From Sphingopyxis sp. YR583 (lineage in GTDB: Bacteria > Pseudomonadota > Alphaproteobacteria > Sphingomonadales > Sphingomonadaceae), in contig NZ_FNWK01000001.1 of NCBI RefSeq assembly GCF_900108295.1, forward strand, positions 806,001-870,000: DNA of 64,000 bases. Direction: 5' to 3'. The notes beneath the pieces are model-generated. The model made no database searches. It was not told the origin of the DNA and was given only the letters and a program-made list of their open reading frames with translations. A program made the translations under genes and the position numbers. Each line of letters opens with the position of its first letter. The first letter of the stretch is position 1. Positions 42,693-50,877 of the stretch are shown in pieces.

Positions 42693-45428
42693 TCAAATCG
42701 TCCCGTGGCAATGCTTGTACTTGCGGCCCGAACCGCACGGGCACGGCGCATTGCGGCTGATTTCCAGCTCGGCGTAGGGATTTTCACCCTCGGGCAGGTC
42801 AGGCTTCGGCACCTGCATCGGCGGCAGCGTGTTCGCGATCACGCCCAGCGTGCCTGCATCGATGTCGGCACTGTTGTCCTCGCCCGTGAACGGGTCGATA
42901 TGCGTCGTCAGGAAATCGGGCAGGTCGGGCAGCGGCATCGCCTCGGGCTCTTCGAAGCGCAGGTCGATGCGCGCGACGGTCCGCGTCACATCCTCGCGGA
43001 TATTCTGCAGCATGCGCTCGAACAGCGCGAAGGCTTCCTGCTTATACTCGTTGATCGGCTGCTTTTGCGCATAGGCGCGCAGGAACACGACCTGACGCAG
43101 CGCGTCGAGGGTCGAGAGATGCTCCTTCCAGTGATGGTCGAGCGTCTGGAGCAGCACCGACTTTTCGATCCCCTTCCACGTTTCCGCATCGACGAGGCTC
43201 GCCTTCTCGGCGGCAACCGCGTCGGCCGCCTGCTGGATGCGCTCTTCGAAGATTTCGGCGTCGACCGCATCTTCCTGCATCCATTCGTCGATCGGCGGCG
43301 AAAGGTCGAGAATGTTCGCCGTGCGCTCCTTCATCGCCTCGATATCCCATTGTTCGGGATAGCTGCCCGGGGGGCACGCATCGGCAACGATCGAATTGAC
43401 CGTTTCGGCGCGCATCGCGGCCATGACCTCGTCGACGGTCTCGCTGTCGATGATCTCGCCGCGCTGTTCGTAGATGACCTTGCGCTGGTCGTTCATGACG
43501 TTGTCATATTCGACGACCTGCTTACGGATGTCGTAATTGCGCGCCTCGACCTTCTTCTGCGCAGTCTCGATCGCCTTCGACAGCCACTTCGACCCGATCG
43601 CTTCGCCATCCTCCAGATTCTTGTTCATCATCTTGGAGAACAGCGTGTCGGGGCCAAAGATGCGCAGCAGATCATCGTCGAGACACAGGTAGAATTTCGA
43701 CAGGCCCGGGTCGCCCTGACGCCCCGAACGGCCGCGTAGCTGGTTGTCGATGCGGCGGCTTTCATGACGCTCGGTCGCGAGCACGAACAGCCCGCCCGCG
43801 GCCTTAACCGCCTCGCGCTCGGCGGCAACCTCGGCCTGGATGCGCGCGATCGCGGCATCGCGCTCGGGCCCTTCGGCCAGATCCTTCAACTCGTCGTCGA
43901 TACGGAATTCTTCATTGCCGCCGAGTTTGATGTCCGTGCCGCGCCCCGCCATGTTCGTCGCGATCGTGACCGCGCCGGTGCGGCCCGCCTGCGCGACGAT
44001 ATGCGCCTCGCTCTCGTGGAAGCGCGCGTTGAGCACGCTGTGCGGCACATTTTCCTTTTCGAGGTAGGACGACAGCAGCTCCGACTTCTCGATCGACACC
44101 GTGCCGACGAGCACTGGCTGGCCGCGTTCGTTCGCCTCGCGGATCGTCTTGGCGATCGCACCGAACTTGTCGGTGATATTCTTGTAGAATTCATCCTCGT
44201 CGTCGATCCGTGCGATCGGACGGTTGGTCGGGATGTTGACGACATTCATCTTGTAGATGTCGAAGAATTCCGCCGCTTCGGTCGCCGCAGTGCCGGTCAT
44301 GCCGCTGAGCTTCGGATACATGCGGAAATAATTCTGGAAGGTGATCGACGCGAGAGTCTGGTTTTCGGGCTCGATCTGGACGCCCTCCTTCGCCTCGACA
44401 GCCTGGTGCAGGCCGTCGGACCAGCGGCGGCCGTCCATCATGCGGCCCGTGAACTCGTCGATGATGACGACCTTACCGTCCTTGACGATATAATCGATGT
44501 CGAGCTTGAACATCTGGATCGCCTTCAGCGCCTGGTTGACGTGATGGACGACCTGCGTGTTTTCGATGTCGTAGAGGTTGTTACCCTGCAGCAGGCCCGC
44601 CGCTTCGAGCAGCCGCTCGACATGCTCGGTGCCTTCTTCGGTCAGGCTGATCGATTTCGACTTCTCGTCCTTTTCATAATCCTCTTCGACGAGTTGCAGC
44701 ACGACCTCGTTGACGCGAACATACATCTCCGACTTGTCGTCGGTGGGGCCCGAAATGATCAGCGGCGTGCGCGCTTCGTCGATCAGGATCGAATCGACTT
44801 CGTCGACGATACCGAAGTTGAAGGTACGGTGGACCATCTGCTGGCGGTCGAACTTCATATTGTCGCGGAGGTAATCGAACCCCAGCTCGTTATTCGTCGC
44901 ATAGGTAATGTCGCTGTTATACGCGTCGCGGCGCTGCATCTCGTTGAGGTTCGGGACGATGATCCCGGTCGTCAGACCCAGGAAACCATAGACGGTGCCC
45001 ATCCATTCGGCGTCGCGTGTCGCGAGATAGTCGTTGACGGTCACGACATGGACGCCCTTGCCTTCGAGCGCATTGAGGTAGCAGGGCAAGGTCGCCATCA
45101 GCGTCTTGCCTTCACCCGTCGCCATTTCGGCGATCTCGCCGCGGTGGAGCACGATACCGCCGACCATCTGCACATCGAAGTGGCGCATGCCGAGCGTGCG
45201 GACCGCGGCCTCGCGCACCGTGGCAAAGGCTTCGGGCAGGATGTCGTCGAGCGTCTCGCCGGCTTCGAGGCGGTACCGGAATTTCTGCGTCTGCGCCTGC
45301 AGTCCGGCGTCGTCGAGCGCCTGCATCGCGGGTTCGAATGCGTTGATCTTGTCGACGATCTTGCGGATCGAGTTGACGTAGCGATCGTTGGACGAGCCGA
45401 ACAGACTCTTGGCCAAGCCAGCAAACAT
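42693..45428 (-). CDS. secA: Preprotein translocase ATPase SecA
   Basis: A 911-residue protein; ATG 45428 is preceded by AAGGAAAA. It begins [20 protein letters not shown]. Walker A is [14 protein letters not shown], the DEAD-like box is [13 protein letters not shown], the preprotein-binding domain and IRA2 helicase motifs follow (GRQGDPG), and the C-terminal SEC-C zinc motif is [16 protein letters not shown], which binds SecB and lipid. It drives export through SecYEG. The exported proteins in this window would be its clients. Confidence 0.98.
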   Translation of the reverse strand: MFAGLAKSLFGSSNDRYVNSIRKIVDKINAFEPAMQALDDAGLQAQTQKFRYRLEAGETLDDILPEAFATVREAAVRTLGMRHFDVQMVGGIVLHRGEIAEMATGEGKTLMATLPCYLNALEGKGVHVVTVNDYLATRDAEWMGTVYGFLGLTTGIIVPNLNEMQRRDAYNSDITYATNNELGFDYLRDNMKFDRQQMVHRTFNFGIVDEVDSILIDEARTPLIISGPTDDKSEMYVRVNEVVLQLVEEDYEKDEKSKSISLTEEGTEHVERLLEAAGLLQGNNLYDIENTQVVHHVNQALKAIQMFKLDIDYIVKDGKVVIIDEFTGRMMDGRRWSDGLHQAVEAKEGVQIEPENQTLASITFQNYFRMYPKLSGMTGTAATEAAEFFDIYKMNVVNIPTNRPIARIDDEDEFYKNITDKFGAIAKTIREANERGQPVLVGTVSIEKSELLSSYLEKENVPHSVLNARFHESEAHIVAQAGRTGAVTIATNMAGRGTDIKLGGNEEFRIDDELKDLAEGPERDAAIARIQAEVAAEREAVKAAGGLFVLATERHESRRIDNQLRGRSGRQGDPGLSKFYLCLDDDLLRIFGPDTLFSKMMNKNLEDGEAIGSKWLSKAIETAQKKVEARNYDIRKQVVEYDNVMNDQRKVIYEQRGEIIDSETVDEVMAAMRAETVNSIVADACPPGSYPEQWDIEAMKERTANILDLSPPIDEWMQEDAVDAEIFEERIQQAADAVAAEKASLVDAETWKGIEKSVLLQTLDHHWKEHLSTLDALRQVVFLRAYAQKQPINEYKQEAFALFERMLQNIREDVTRTVARIDLRFEEPEAMPLPDLPDFLTTHIDPFTGEDNSADIDAGTLGVIANTLPPMQVPKPDLPEGENPYAELEISRNAPCPCGSGRKYKHCHGTI

Positions 45429-45536
45429 AGGATTTTCCTTGGAATTTGAATGAATGGGCAGCCCTCTGGCCGCGCGAATATAAAGCAAAAGCCCCGTCGC
45501 GGAGCGGCGCCTCAGGAAAGGCGCGGGAGCAACAGG

Positions 45537-45803
45537 CTATTCGAGCGCGCGGTCGCTGCCGGTGAGAATACCGGGAAGGTGCGGCGGCGCGACCTTGCGC
45601 GTCTTTCCATTTCCGCCAGAAACCCGCCGCGTCGGCGCAGTGGCGATCGGACGGCGTTCGACATCGCTCGCCTCGGCCTTGCCAGTCGTTTCGGCAAACA
45701 GGACCAGCGCCCCCATCGCCGCCGGAACGGCAGGCGCGGCAACGGCCCGGTCGGCGGTCGCCAAGCCGGTCAACAATGCCAAAAGGGTCAGCAACAGCCG
45801 CAA
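45537..45803 (-). CDS. Small exported hypothetical protein
   Basis: An 88-residue frame with a strong signal-peptide-like N-terminus (LLLTLLALLTGLATADRAVA) and a short basic, Pro/Thr-rich remainder. It would start with TTG 45803, preceded by AGGGGCG. It lies between secA and an exported protein gene on the same strand. The mature part has no motif I can name. The unusual start and short length make it uncertain; part of the region could also be a leader of secA. Confidence 0.45.
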   Translation of the reverse strand: MRLLLTLLALLTGLATADRAVAAPAVPAAMGALVLFAETTGKAEASDVERRPIATAPTRRVSGGNGKTRKVAPPHLPGILTGSDRALE

Positions 45804-45880
45804 GAATCGCCCCTAACTACATCCGGAGCCCAGATTATTGCACCCCGTTCCCTGAATATAGGGTGAAAGCCGTGGCGCGT

Positions 45881-46432
45881 CTAGGGGGCTGGCGCCGGGG
45901 CGGGATCGACCAGCGCGGGGTTCAATCCACGCACTTCGATCAGGAAACTCTTAGGCTTCTTGAACAATTTGCTCTTTCGGTCGACCTTCAGCCCGACCAC
46001 CTCGGCAAGTTCCATCACGAAATGGACGCAGTTGCGTTTGTTCAGACTGTAACTCGGCTGCTCGCGGTCACGCCATTCGGTGACCTTCGCCATCACGCGC
46101 GCATAGGTTGCATCGTCGACGGTCACATCGAACTGGCGATCGCTCTTCTCGATATAATCGGGCTTGGACGACTCCACCTTGCCCTTTACCGACCCCAGAA
46201 GGATCGCGGGACTGACCGATACGGCGGTAAAACCGTAATTGCTGTCGACCACCTCGCCCGTCGCGTCGAGCGTGCCCTTCATCACGATGAAAGCGTGCGG
46301 AAATCGATCGCCGAAATCATGGCTGTAAAAGCTCACGACCACCTCGGCGCGCGCCGGGGCGGCAAGGCCCGCACACAGCATCAGCAGCGACAGGAAGATC
46401 GAGCGAAGGGCGCAGGTCATCGGCGTCCTCAT
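45881..46432 (-). CDS. Exported protein, possible permuted papain-like (NlpC/P60) fold
   Basis: A 183-residue protein with a signal peptide (about 1-29). A histidine strand (RFPHAFIVMKGTL) comes first and a Cys helix (SLNKRNCVHFVMELAEVVGL) near the C-terminus. That order, His before Cys, is the hallmark of permuted papain-like enzymes such as YiiX/YebB or LRAT relatives. It ends in an Ala/Pro tail. I do not recognise a named family, and catalytic activity is only suggested. It is convergent with nothing and divergent from the SDR gene. Confidence 0.75.
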   Translation of the reverse strand: MRTPMTCALRSIFLSLLMLCAGLAAPARAEVVVSFYSHDFGDRFPHAFIVMKGTLDATGEVVDSNYGFTAVSVSPAILLGSVKGKVESSKPDYIEKSDRQFDVTVDDATYARVMAKVTEWRDREQPSYSLNKRNCVHFVMELAEVVGLKVDRKSKLFKKPKSFLIEVRGLNPALVDPAPAPAP

Positions 46433-46471
46433 AGCGAGCCGTGCTTTGCCTTGCCAAGCCGCGATTGCCGC

Positions 46472-46487
46472 TTGACCGAAACGTCAA
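46472..46487. promoter_or_regulatory. Operator-like palindrome TTGACCGAAACGTCAA (site 2)
   Basis: The outer TTGAC/GTCAA arms are perfect and match site 1 at 30180-30195; the CTTCG that follows is shared as well. It lies 44 bases before the SDR start and about 40 bases before the start of the minus-strand exported gene, so either could be controlled. Confidence 0.5.
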
Positions 46488-46530
46488 CTTCGCATCTTGT
46501 CGCGCTGACATCAATGTAAGGAGGGACGCT

Positions 46531-47337
46531 GTGGCACGGAAGGCGATTTTCATCACCGGGGGCGGTTCGGGCATCGGCCGCGCGGTCGCGCGCCATTTCG
46601 CCGGGCAAGGCTGGTTCGTCGGAATCGCCGACGTCAACCGCGCCGGTATCGATGAAACCGCAGCATTGCTTCCCGACGGAGCTTCATCGCGCCACGTCAT
46701 GGATGTCCGCGACCGTGACCAGTGGAAAGCCGCCCTCGACGAATTTTCGAAAGCCAGCGGCGGCCGGCTCGACGTGCTGTTCAACAACGCCGGCATCGGC
46801 TCGGGCGGGCAATATATGGACATGGCGCCGGAGGAAGCCGACCGGTTGATCGCGATCAATTTCGGCGGCGTCGTCAACGGCATCTATATGGCGCTCCCGC
46901 TGCTCCGCGCGACGCCGGGATCGACGATCCTGAACACCGGCTCGGCCTCCGGCTTCTATGGCGTCGCCGGTCTCGCCGTCTATTCGGCCACCAAATTCGC
47001 GGTGCGTGGCCTTACCGAGGCGCTCGAAATCGAATTTGCCAAATATGGCATCAAGGTACGCTCGCTGATGCCAGGCTTCATCGATACGCCCCTGCTCGAC
47101 CAGGTCAGCGCCGACAGCAACGAACCCGCGCGCAACCGCCTGTCCGACAGCGGCTTCGAAATCGTCCCCGTCGAGCGCGTCGCCGAGGCGGCGTGGGACG
47201 CTGTGCACGGGACAAGCGTCCACACCACGGTCGGCAAGATGGCAAAGCGCTTGTCGCGCCTTGCGCGCTGGTTCCCCGGGCTGATCGTCCGCCAGTCGAA
47301 GAAGATCGACGGGCTGGGGACGGCATCGACGCACTAG
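46531..47337 (+). CDS. Short-chain dehydrogenase/reductase
   Basis: A 268-residue SDR. The cofactor loop is FITGGGSGIGRAV, followed by NNAGIGSGG, the catalytic Ser in LNTGSASGFYG, and Tyr-x-x-x-Lys in VYSATKFAVRG, then the PGFIDTPLL substrate loop. It oxidises or reduces an alcohol/ketone pair with NAD(P). The GTG start at 46531 has an ideal AAGGAGG upstream. The operator-like palindrome shared with the crotonase/thiolase genes suggests a role in acyl or lipid metabolism. It ends one base before a convergent gene. Confidence 0.92.
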   Translation: MARKAIFITGGGSGIGRAVARHFAGQGWFVGIADVNRAGIDETAALLPDGASSRHVMDVRDRDQWKAALDEFSKASGGRLDVLFNNAGIGSGGQYMDMAPEEADRLIAINFGGVVNGIYMALPLLRATPGSTILNTGSASGFYGVAGLAVYSATKFAVRGLTEALEIEFAKYGIKVRSLMPGFIDTPLLDQVSADSNEPARNRLSDSGFEIVPVERVAEAAWDAVHGTSVHTTVGKMAKRLSRLARWFPGLIVRQSKKIDGLGTASTH

Positions 47338-47338
47338 G

Positions 47339-48061
47339 CTATTTCGCCGGCCCGCACGTCACCGAGCCACTGCCGACATTGCGCACGGTACACACGGGCC
47401 GACCCAGCACGACGGTCTTGCCGATCCCGCGCGCGGTGATCGTGGCGCTTTTGACGGCGCGCAGAATGTGGTCTCCCGCGCCCTCGCTGTCGCTGATCAA
47501 TTCGTCGATCGCCAGCGCGCCGGCGTCGACCGCGCCGGCGCCCGACAGCGTCATCTGTGCGTTTTTCGCTGCCCCTGCGAGGGTCATCGTGCCATTGCCG
47601 ATCATTGCGACCTGAAGCCGGTCGGTGGCGATCTGGCCGACGGTCAGCCGTCCGGGCCCGCGCAGCCCGACCATCGCACGCTGCCCCTTCAGCTTGTCGA
47701 TCTGCAGCGATCCCGCGCCGGAAAGCGTCGCCGCGCGCAAATTCGCGGCGTTGATGCGCACGACCACCGGTCCGCGCGGGCCGCGGCGCTTCTCGTCGCC
47801 CGCGAACTGACGCTCGCTGATCACCAGTTTGCCGTCGCGCGCCTCGACGCTCAGCCGGTCGAGCGCGTCCTGCGGCCCGGTCGCAATGGCGCTGACCGGC
47901 GCACGGCTGACCACCTCGACCGCCACGTCGGCGCTGACGTCGATCGTCTCGAAGCTGGTGAGGCCATAGCGTTTTTCGGCGGCCGATACCGGACCGGCGA
48001 CAAACAGGGCGGTCGCCGCGAACGCGGCCCACCGCAACATATCGGACGATAAGTTGGTCAT
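47339..48061 (-). CDS. Exported DUF2807 (auto-transporter adhesin head GIN) protein
   Basis: A 240-residue protein with a signal peptide (about 1-28, VSAAE). The mature part is a beta-helix-like DUF2807 domain with repeated short strands (ATLSGAGSLQIDKLKG, VGLRGPGRLTVGQIA and MIGNGTMTLAG) and two C-terminal cysteines (VCTVRN, VTCGPAK). DUF2807 proteins are envelope proteins of unknown role. It is adjacent to and co-oriented with a second, more repetitive DUF2807 lipoprotein, from which it is well diverged. Confidence 0.88.
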   Translation of the reverse strand: MTNLSSDMLRWAAFAATALFVAGPVSAAEKRYGLTSFETIDVSADVAVEVVSRAPVSAIATGPQDALDRLSVEARDGKLVISERQFAGDEKRRGPRGPVVVRINAANLRAATLSGAGSLQIDKLKGQRAMVGLRGPGRLTVGQIATDRLQVAMIGNGTMTLAGAAKNAQMTLSGAGAVDAGALAIDELISDSEGAGDHILRAVKSATITARGIGKTVVLGRPVCTVRNVGSGSVTCGPAK

Positions 48062-48104
48062 GGTGCCGCCCTACCCTTTTCGGCCGGTCAGCACCATAGC
48101 CGCA

Positions 48105-48854
48105 TCATTTGCAGGTCGCGGTGCCCGACCCCATCGTCCGCGTCGAGCATTTGGCGCCCCCGCCGATCGTCGCGTCGCCCGACCCGAGGATGGCGATATC
48201 GGCGCTGCTGCTGGCCTTCGCATCGACGTCGCCCGATCCGGTGATCGACACGTCGAGCGTCGTTGCAGACAACCCGCCTGCATCGATGCTGCCCGAACCC
48301 GTCACGTCGAAATCGCCCGACCCGATCGTGCCGCCGCCAACCTCGATATCGCCCGATCCCGACACGGTGAGCTTTGCGCTCTTGCCGTTCAACGCCGCGA
48401 CCTTGAGATCGCCCGATCCGGTGACCACCGCCTCGACCGCATCGCCATCGACCGTGTCGGCGTCGATCTCACCCGATCCGGTCAGGCGCACAGCGCGCAG
48501 CGCGGGCATCGTGATCGCGATCTCGACATCGTCGTCGCTGCTGCCGAAACTGAACCCCGAATTTTTCCGCCCGATCGACAACATATCGCCGTCGAGCTTG
48601 ATTTCGAGTTCGTCGATCACGCCCTTCGGCCCCTTCGCGGTGATCGAGAAAGCCTCGCCGCGGCGGATGGTGACGTCGTCGGGGCCGGCAACCTTCACAC
48701 CGGTAAAGCCCTTGAGATCATATGCCTGCGTCGTCACCGGACCGGCCTCGACCGTGCGCTTGCCATTCTTGCTGTCGCTCGTCACCTCGGCGCTGCACGC
48801 CGCGACGGACATTGCAAGGGCCAGCGGCAGTACAGCCATCGTCCAGTTACGCAT
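48105..48854 (-). CDS. DUF2807 lipoprotein with Gly-Ser-Gly-Asp repeats
   Basis: A 249-residue protein. The signal ends in a lipobox-like LAMSVAAC, so it is a likely lipoprotein. A DUF2807 solenoid follows with the ladder motif TGSGE/SGSGD/TGSGD/GSGD repeated at intervals of about 20 residues (for example VRLTGSGEIDADTVDG and AVVTGSGDLKVAALNG). It ends with two cysteines (KCSTRTMGSGTATCK) like its neighbour. GAAGGAG precedes ATG 48854. The repeats are visible in the DNA as recurring CGATCCGGTGA-type blocks. Confidence 0.9.
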   Translation of the reverse strand: MRNWTMAVLPLALAMSVAACSAEVTSDSKNGKRTVEAGPVTTQAYDLKGFTGVKVAGPDDVTIRRGEAFSITAKGPKGVIDELEIKLDGDMLSIGRKNSGFSFGSSDDDVEIAITMPALRAVRLTGSGEIDADTVDGDAVEAVVTGSGDLKVAALNGKSAKLTVSGSGDIEVGGGTIGSGDFDVTGSGSIDAGGLSATTLDVSITGSGDVDAKASSSADIAILGSGDATIGGGAKCSTRTMGSGTATCK

Positions 48855-48972
48855 AGATATTCTCCTTCGTGTATTGCTTGCATAACACACAAAAGTTGCA
48901 CCTGTCCAGCCCGAGCGCCATCTTGTCGCCACCTTCGTGGGTCAGGGGCCGCCCTCAATCAGGAAAGAAACG

Positions 48973-49449
48973 ATGAGCGTAGCCTTTCGCCGCGAAAGCG
49001 ACGACGAACATAAGGAACCCGAGTTCGAGCTGCCGATCCCGGTCGGCGCGAACTTGGTGACGCCGCGCGGCGCCCGCCTGCTCGGCGAAGAGGTCGCGCG
49101 CCTCGAAATGGCGATTGCCGCGACAGCGGACGAGGATGCGCGCAAGAAATTGCAGCGCCGTCTGCGCTATTTCCACACCCGGCAGGCAACCGCCGAAGTG
49201 CAGACGCCCCCGGCCGACGCCAGCGCTGGCATCGGGAGCCGCGTAACGTACCGGCTGAACAAGGCCGAAAAGACGATCACCATCGTCGGCGGCGACGAGG
49301 CCGATCCGGCGCGCGGCCACATCGCCTTTTCCGCCCCGCTCGCGCGGGCGCTGATGGGCGCCGAGGCAGGCGAGAGCGTCGAATATCAGGACCGCGAGGA
49401 TGCCATCGCAATCCTCGCCGTCGAAGCCGATCCGGAGACGCAGGCATGA
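48973..49449 (+). CDS. GreA/GreB-family transcription factor-like protein
   Basis: A 158-residue protein with a short N-terminal helical hairpin (RLEMAIAATADEDARKKLQR) and a C-terminal Gre-type domain (SRVTYRLNKAEKTITIVGGDEADP, then ISPLARALMG-type HIAFSAPLARALMGAEAG). Gre factors rescue backtracked RNA polymerase; the related Rnk protein lacks the acidic tip. The hairpin here is short, so cleavage activity is doubtful. ATG 48973 has AGGAAAG upstream. The stop overlaps the next small gene by ATGA. Confidence 0.82.
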   Translation: MSVAFRRESDDEHKEPEFELPIPVGANLVTPRGARLLGEEVARLEMAIAATADEDARKKLQRRLRYFHTRQATAEVQTPPADASAGIGSRVTYRLNKAEKTITIVGGDEADPARGHIAFSAPLARALMGAEAGESVEYQDREDAIAILAVEADPETQA

Positions 49450-49625
49450 AAGACAAGTTCGAACGCCACAAACAGCCATGGACCGCCGCCGAGATCGACA
49501 AACTCCATACGCTCGCAAAAAAGGGCATGGCGTTAAAAGCCATTGCCAAGGCGCTGACGCGCAGCGAGGAATCGGTGAAGGTTCGCGCCAAGGCCGACGG
49601 CCTGTCGATCGCAAAGCTGCACTGA
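49446..49625 (+). CDS. 59-residue SANT/Myb-like small protein
   Basis: A short gene coupled by ATGA to the Gre-like gene. The sequence KQPWTAAEIDKLHTLAKKG, then IAKALTRSEESVKVRAKADG, has the tryptophan/helix spacing of a SANT/Myb or GcrA-like DNA-binding fold (W-T-x-x-E ... I-A ... R-S-x-x-x-V ... R-A). It is strongly basic. It is probably DNA-binding, though the target is unknown. It lies six bases before the next gene, so the three are co-transcribed. Confidence 0.8.
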   Translation: MKDKFERHKQPWTAAEIDKLHTLAKKGMALKAIAKALTRSEESVKVRAKADGLSIAKLH

Positions 49626-49631
49626 TCCACC

Positions 49632-50810
49632 ATGCCCACCACCGAATTTGACGCCATCGTGCTGGGTGCCGGCGCGGCCGGACTGATGTGCGCCGCGGTC
49701 GCGGGCGCGCGCGGCCGCCGCGTGCTGTTGCTCGACCATGCCGACGCGGTGGGCAAGAAAATCCTGATTTCGGGCGGCGGACGCTGCAACTTCACCAATG
49801 TGAACACCGCGCCCGACCGCTTTCTCTCGGCCAACCCGCATTTCGCAAAGTCGGCGCTCGCGCGCTACACTCCCGCCGATTTCATCGCGCTCGTCGATCG
49901 CTACGGCATCGCGCATCATGAAAAGACGCTCGGCCAGCTTTTCTGCGACGGTTCGGCGAAACAGATCGTCGCAATGCTGCTGGAAGAAGCCGCCAAGGCC
50001 GGCGTCGAGATCCGCACCGGCCAGCCGGTCAGCGATGTCACCCACGCCGACAGCCAATTCACCGTGCGGTTCGGCGACCAGGACTTCAGCGCCCCCGCAC
50101 TCGTCATCGCAACCGGCGGCCCGTCGATCCCGAAGATGGGCGCGACCGGCCTCGCCTACGACCTCGCGCGACAGTTCGGCCTCAAGGTCGTCGAGCCACG
50201 CCCCGCGCTCGTCCCGCTCACCCTCGGCGGCGACGATGTCCTGTTTCGCGACCTGTCGGGAATCGCCGCCCCGGTCGAGGCTCGCGCCGGCAAGGCCGCC
50301 TTTCGCGAAGCCGCGCTGTTCACCCACCGCGGCCTGTCGGGGCCCGCGATCCTGCAGGTGAGCAGCTATTGGCGGCACGGAGACCCCGTGACGATCGACC
50401 TGCTGCCGGACGCCCCGTCGGGTTGGCTCACCGAAGCGAAACGCACCCGCCCGCGCGCCACATTGCGTGCCACTCTCGGCGCGCTGCTCCCCGACCGCCT
50501 CGCCGAAACACTCGCCGAACGCCTCGCGCTTCCCGGCGAACTCGGCGCCCAGACCGACCGTAAGCTCGCCGATGCAGAGGCGCGGCTTGCGGGGTGGATT
50601 TTCCGTCCCAACGGCACCGAAGGCTTCGCCAAAGCCGAGGTTACCGTCGGCGGAATTTCGACTGCAAACCTGTCCTCGCAAACAATGATGGCCAAAACCG
50701 TCCCGAACCTCTATGCGGTCGGCGAAGCCGTAGATGTCACAGGGTGGTTAGGCGGCTATAATTTTCAATGGGCCTGGGCTAGCGGACACGCTGCCGGACA
50801 GGTGATTTAA
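49632..50810 (+). CDS. HI0933/YhiN-like FAD-dependent oxidoreductase
   Basis: A 392-residue flavoprotein. FAD motif AIVLGAGAAGLMCAAVAG, the family signature ISGGGRCNFTNVN, and the C-terminal GEAVDVTGWLGGYNFQWAWA. This family (BaiN/HI0933) has no settled reaction in most bacteria; BaiN is a bile-acid reductase in clostridia. It is the third gene of the Gre-like operon. No membrane helix. Confidence 0.92.
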   Translation: MPTTEFDAIVLGAGAAGLMCAAVAGARGRRVLLLDHADAVGKKILISGGGRCNFTNVNTAPDRFLSANPHFAKSALARYTPADFIALVDRYGIAHHEKTLGQLFCDGSAKQIVAMLLEEAAKAGVEIRTGQPVSDVTHADSQFTVRFGDQDFSAPALVIATGGPSIPKMGATGLAYDLARQFGLKVVEPRPALVPLTLGGDDVLFRDLSGIAAPVEARAGKAAFREAALFTHRGLSGPAILQVSSYWRHGDPVTIDLLPDAPSGWLTEAKRTRPRATLRATLGALLPDRLAETLAERLALPGELGAQTDRKLADAEARLAGWIFRPNGTEGFAKAEVTVGGISTANLSSQTMMAKTVPNLYAVGEAVDVTGWLGGYNFQWAWASGHAAGQVI

Positions 50811-50877
50811 GCCCATTGAGCCCCTTTTCCGTCGGCCCGTCACCGCACCGGTGACTGCCCTTACTATTGAGATAACA

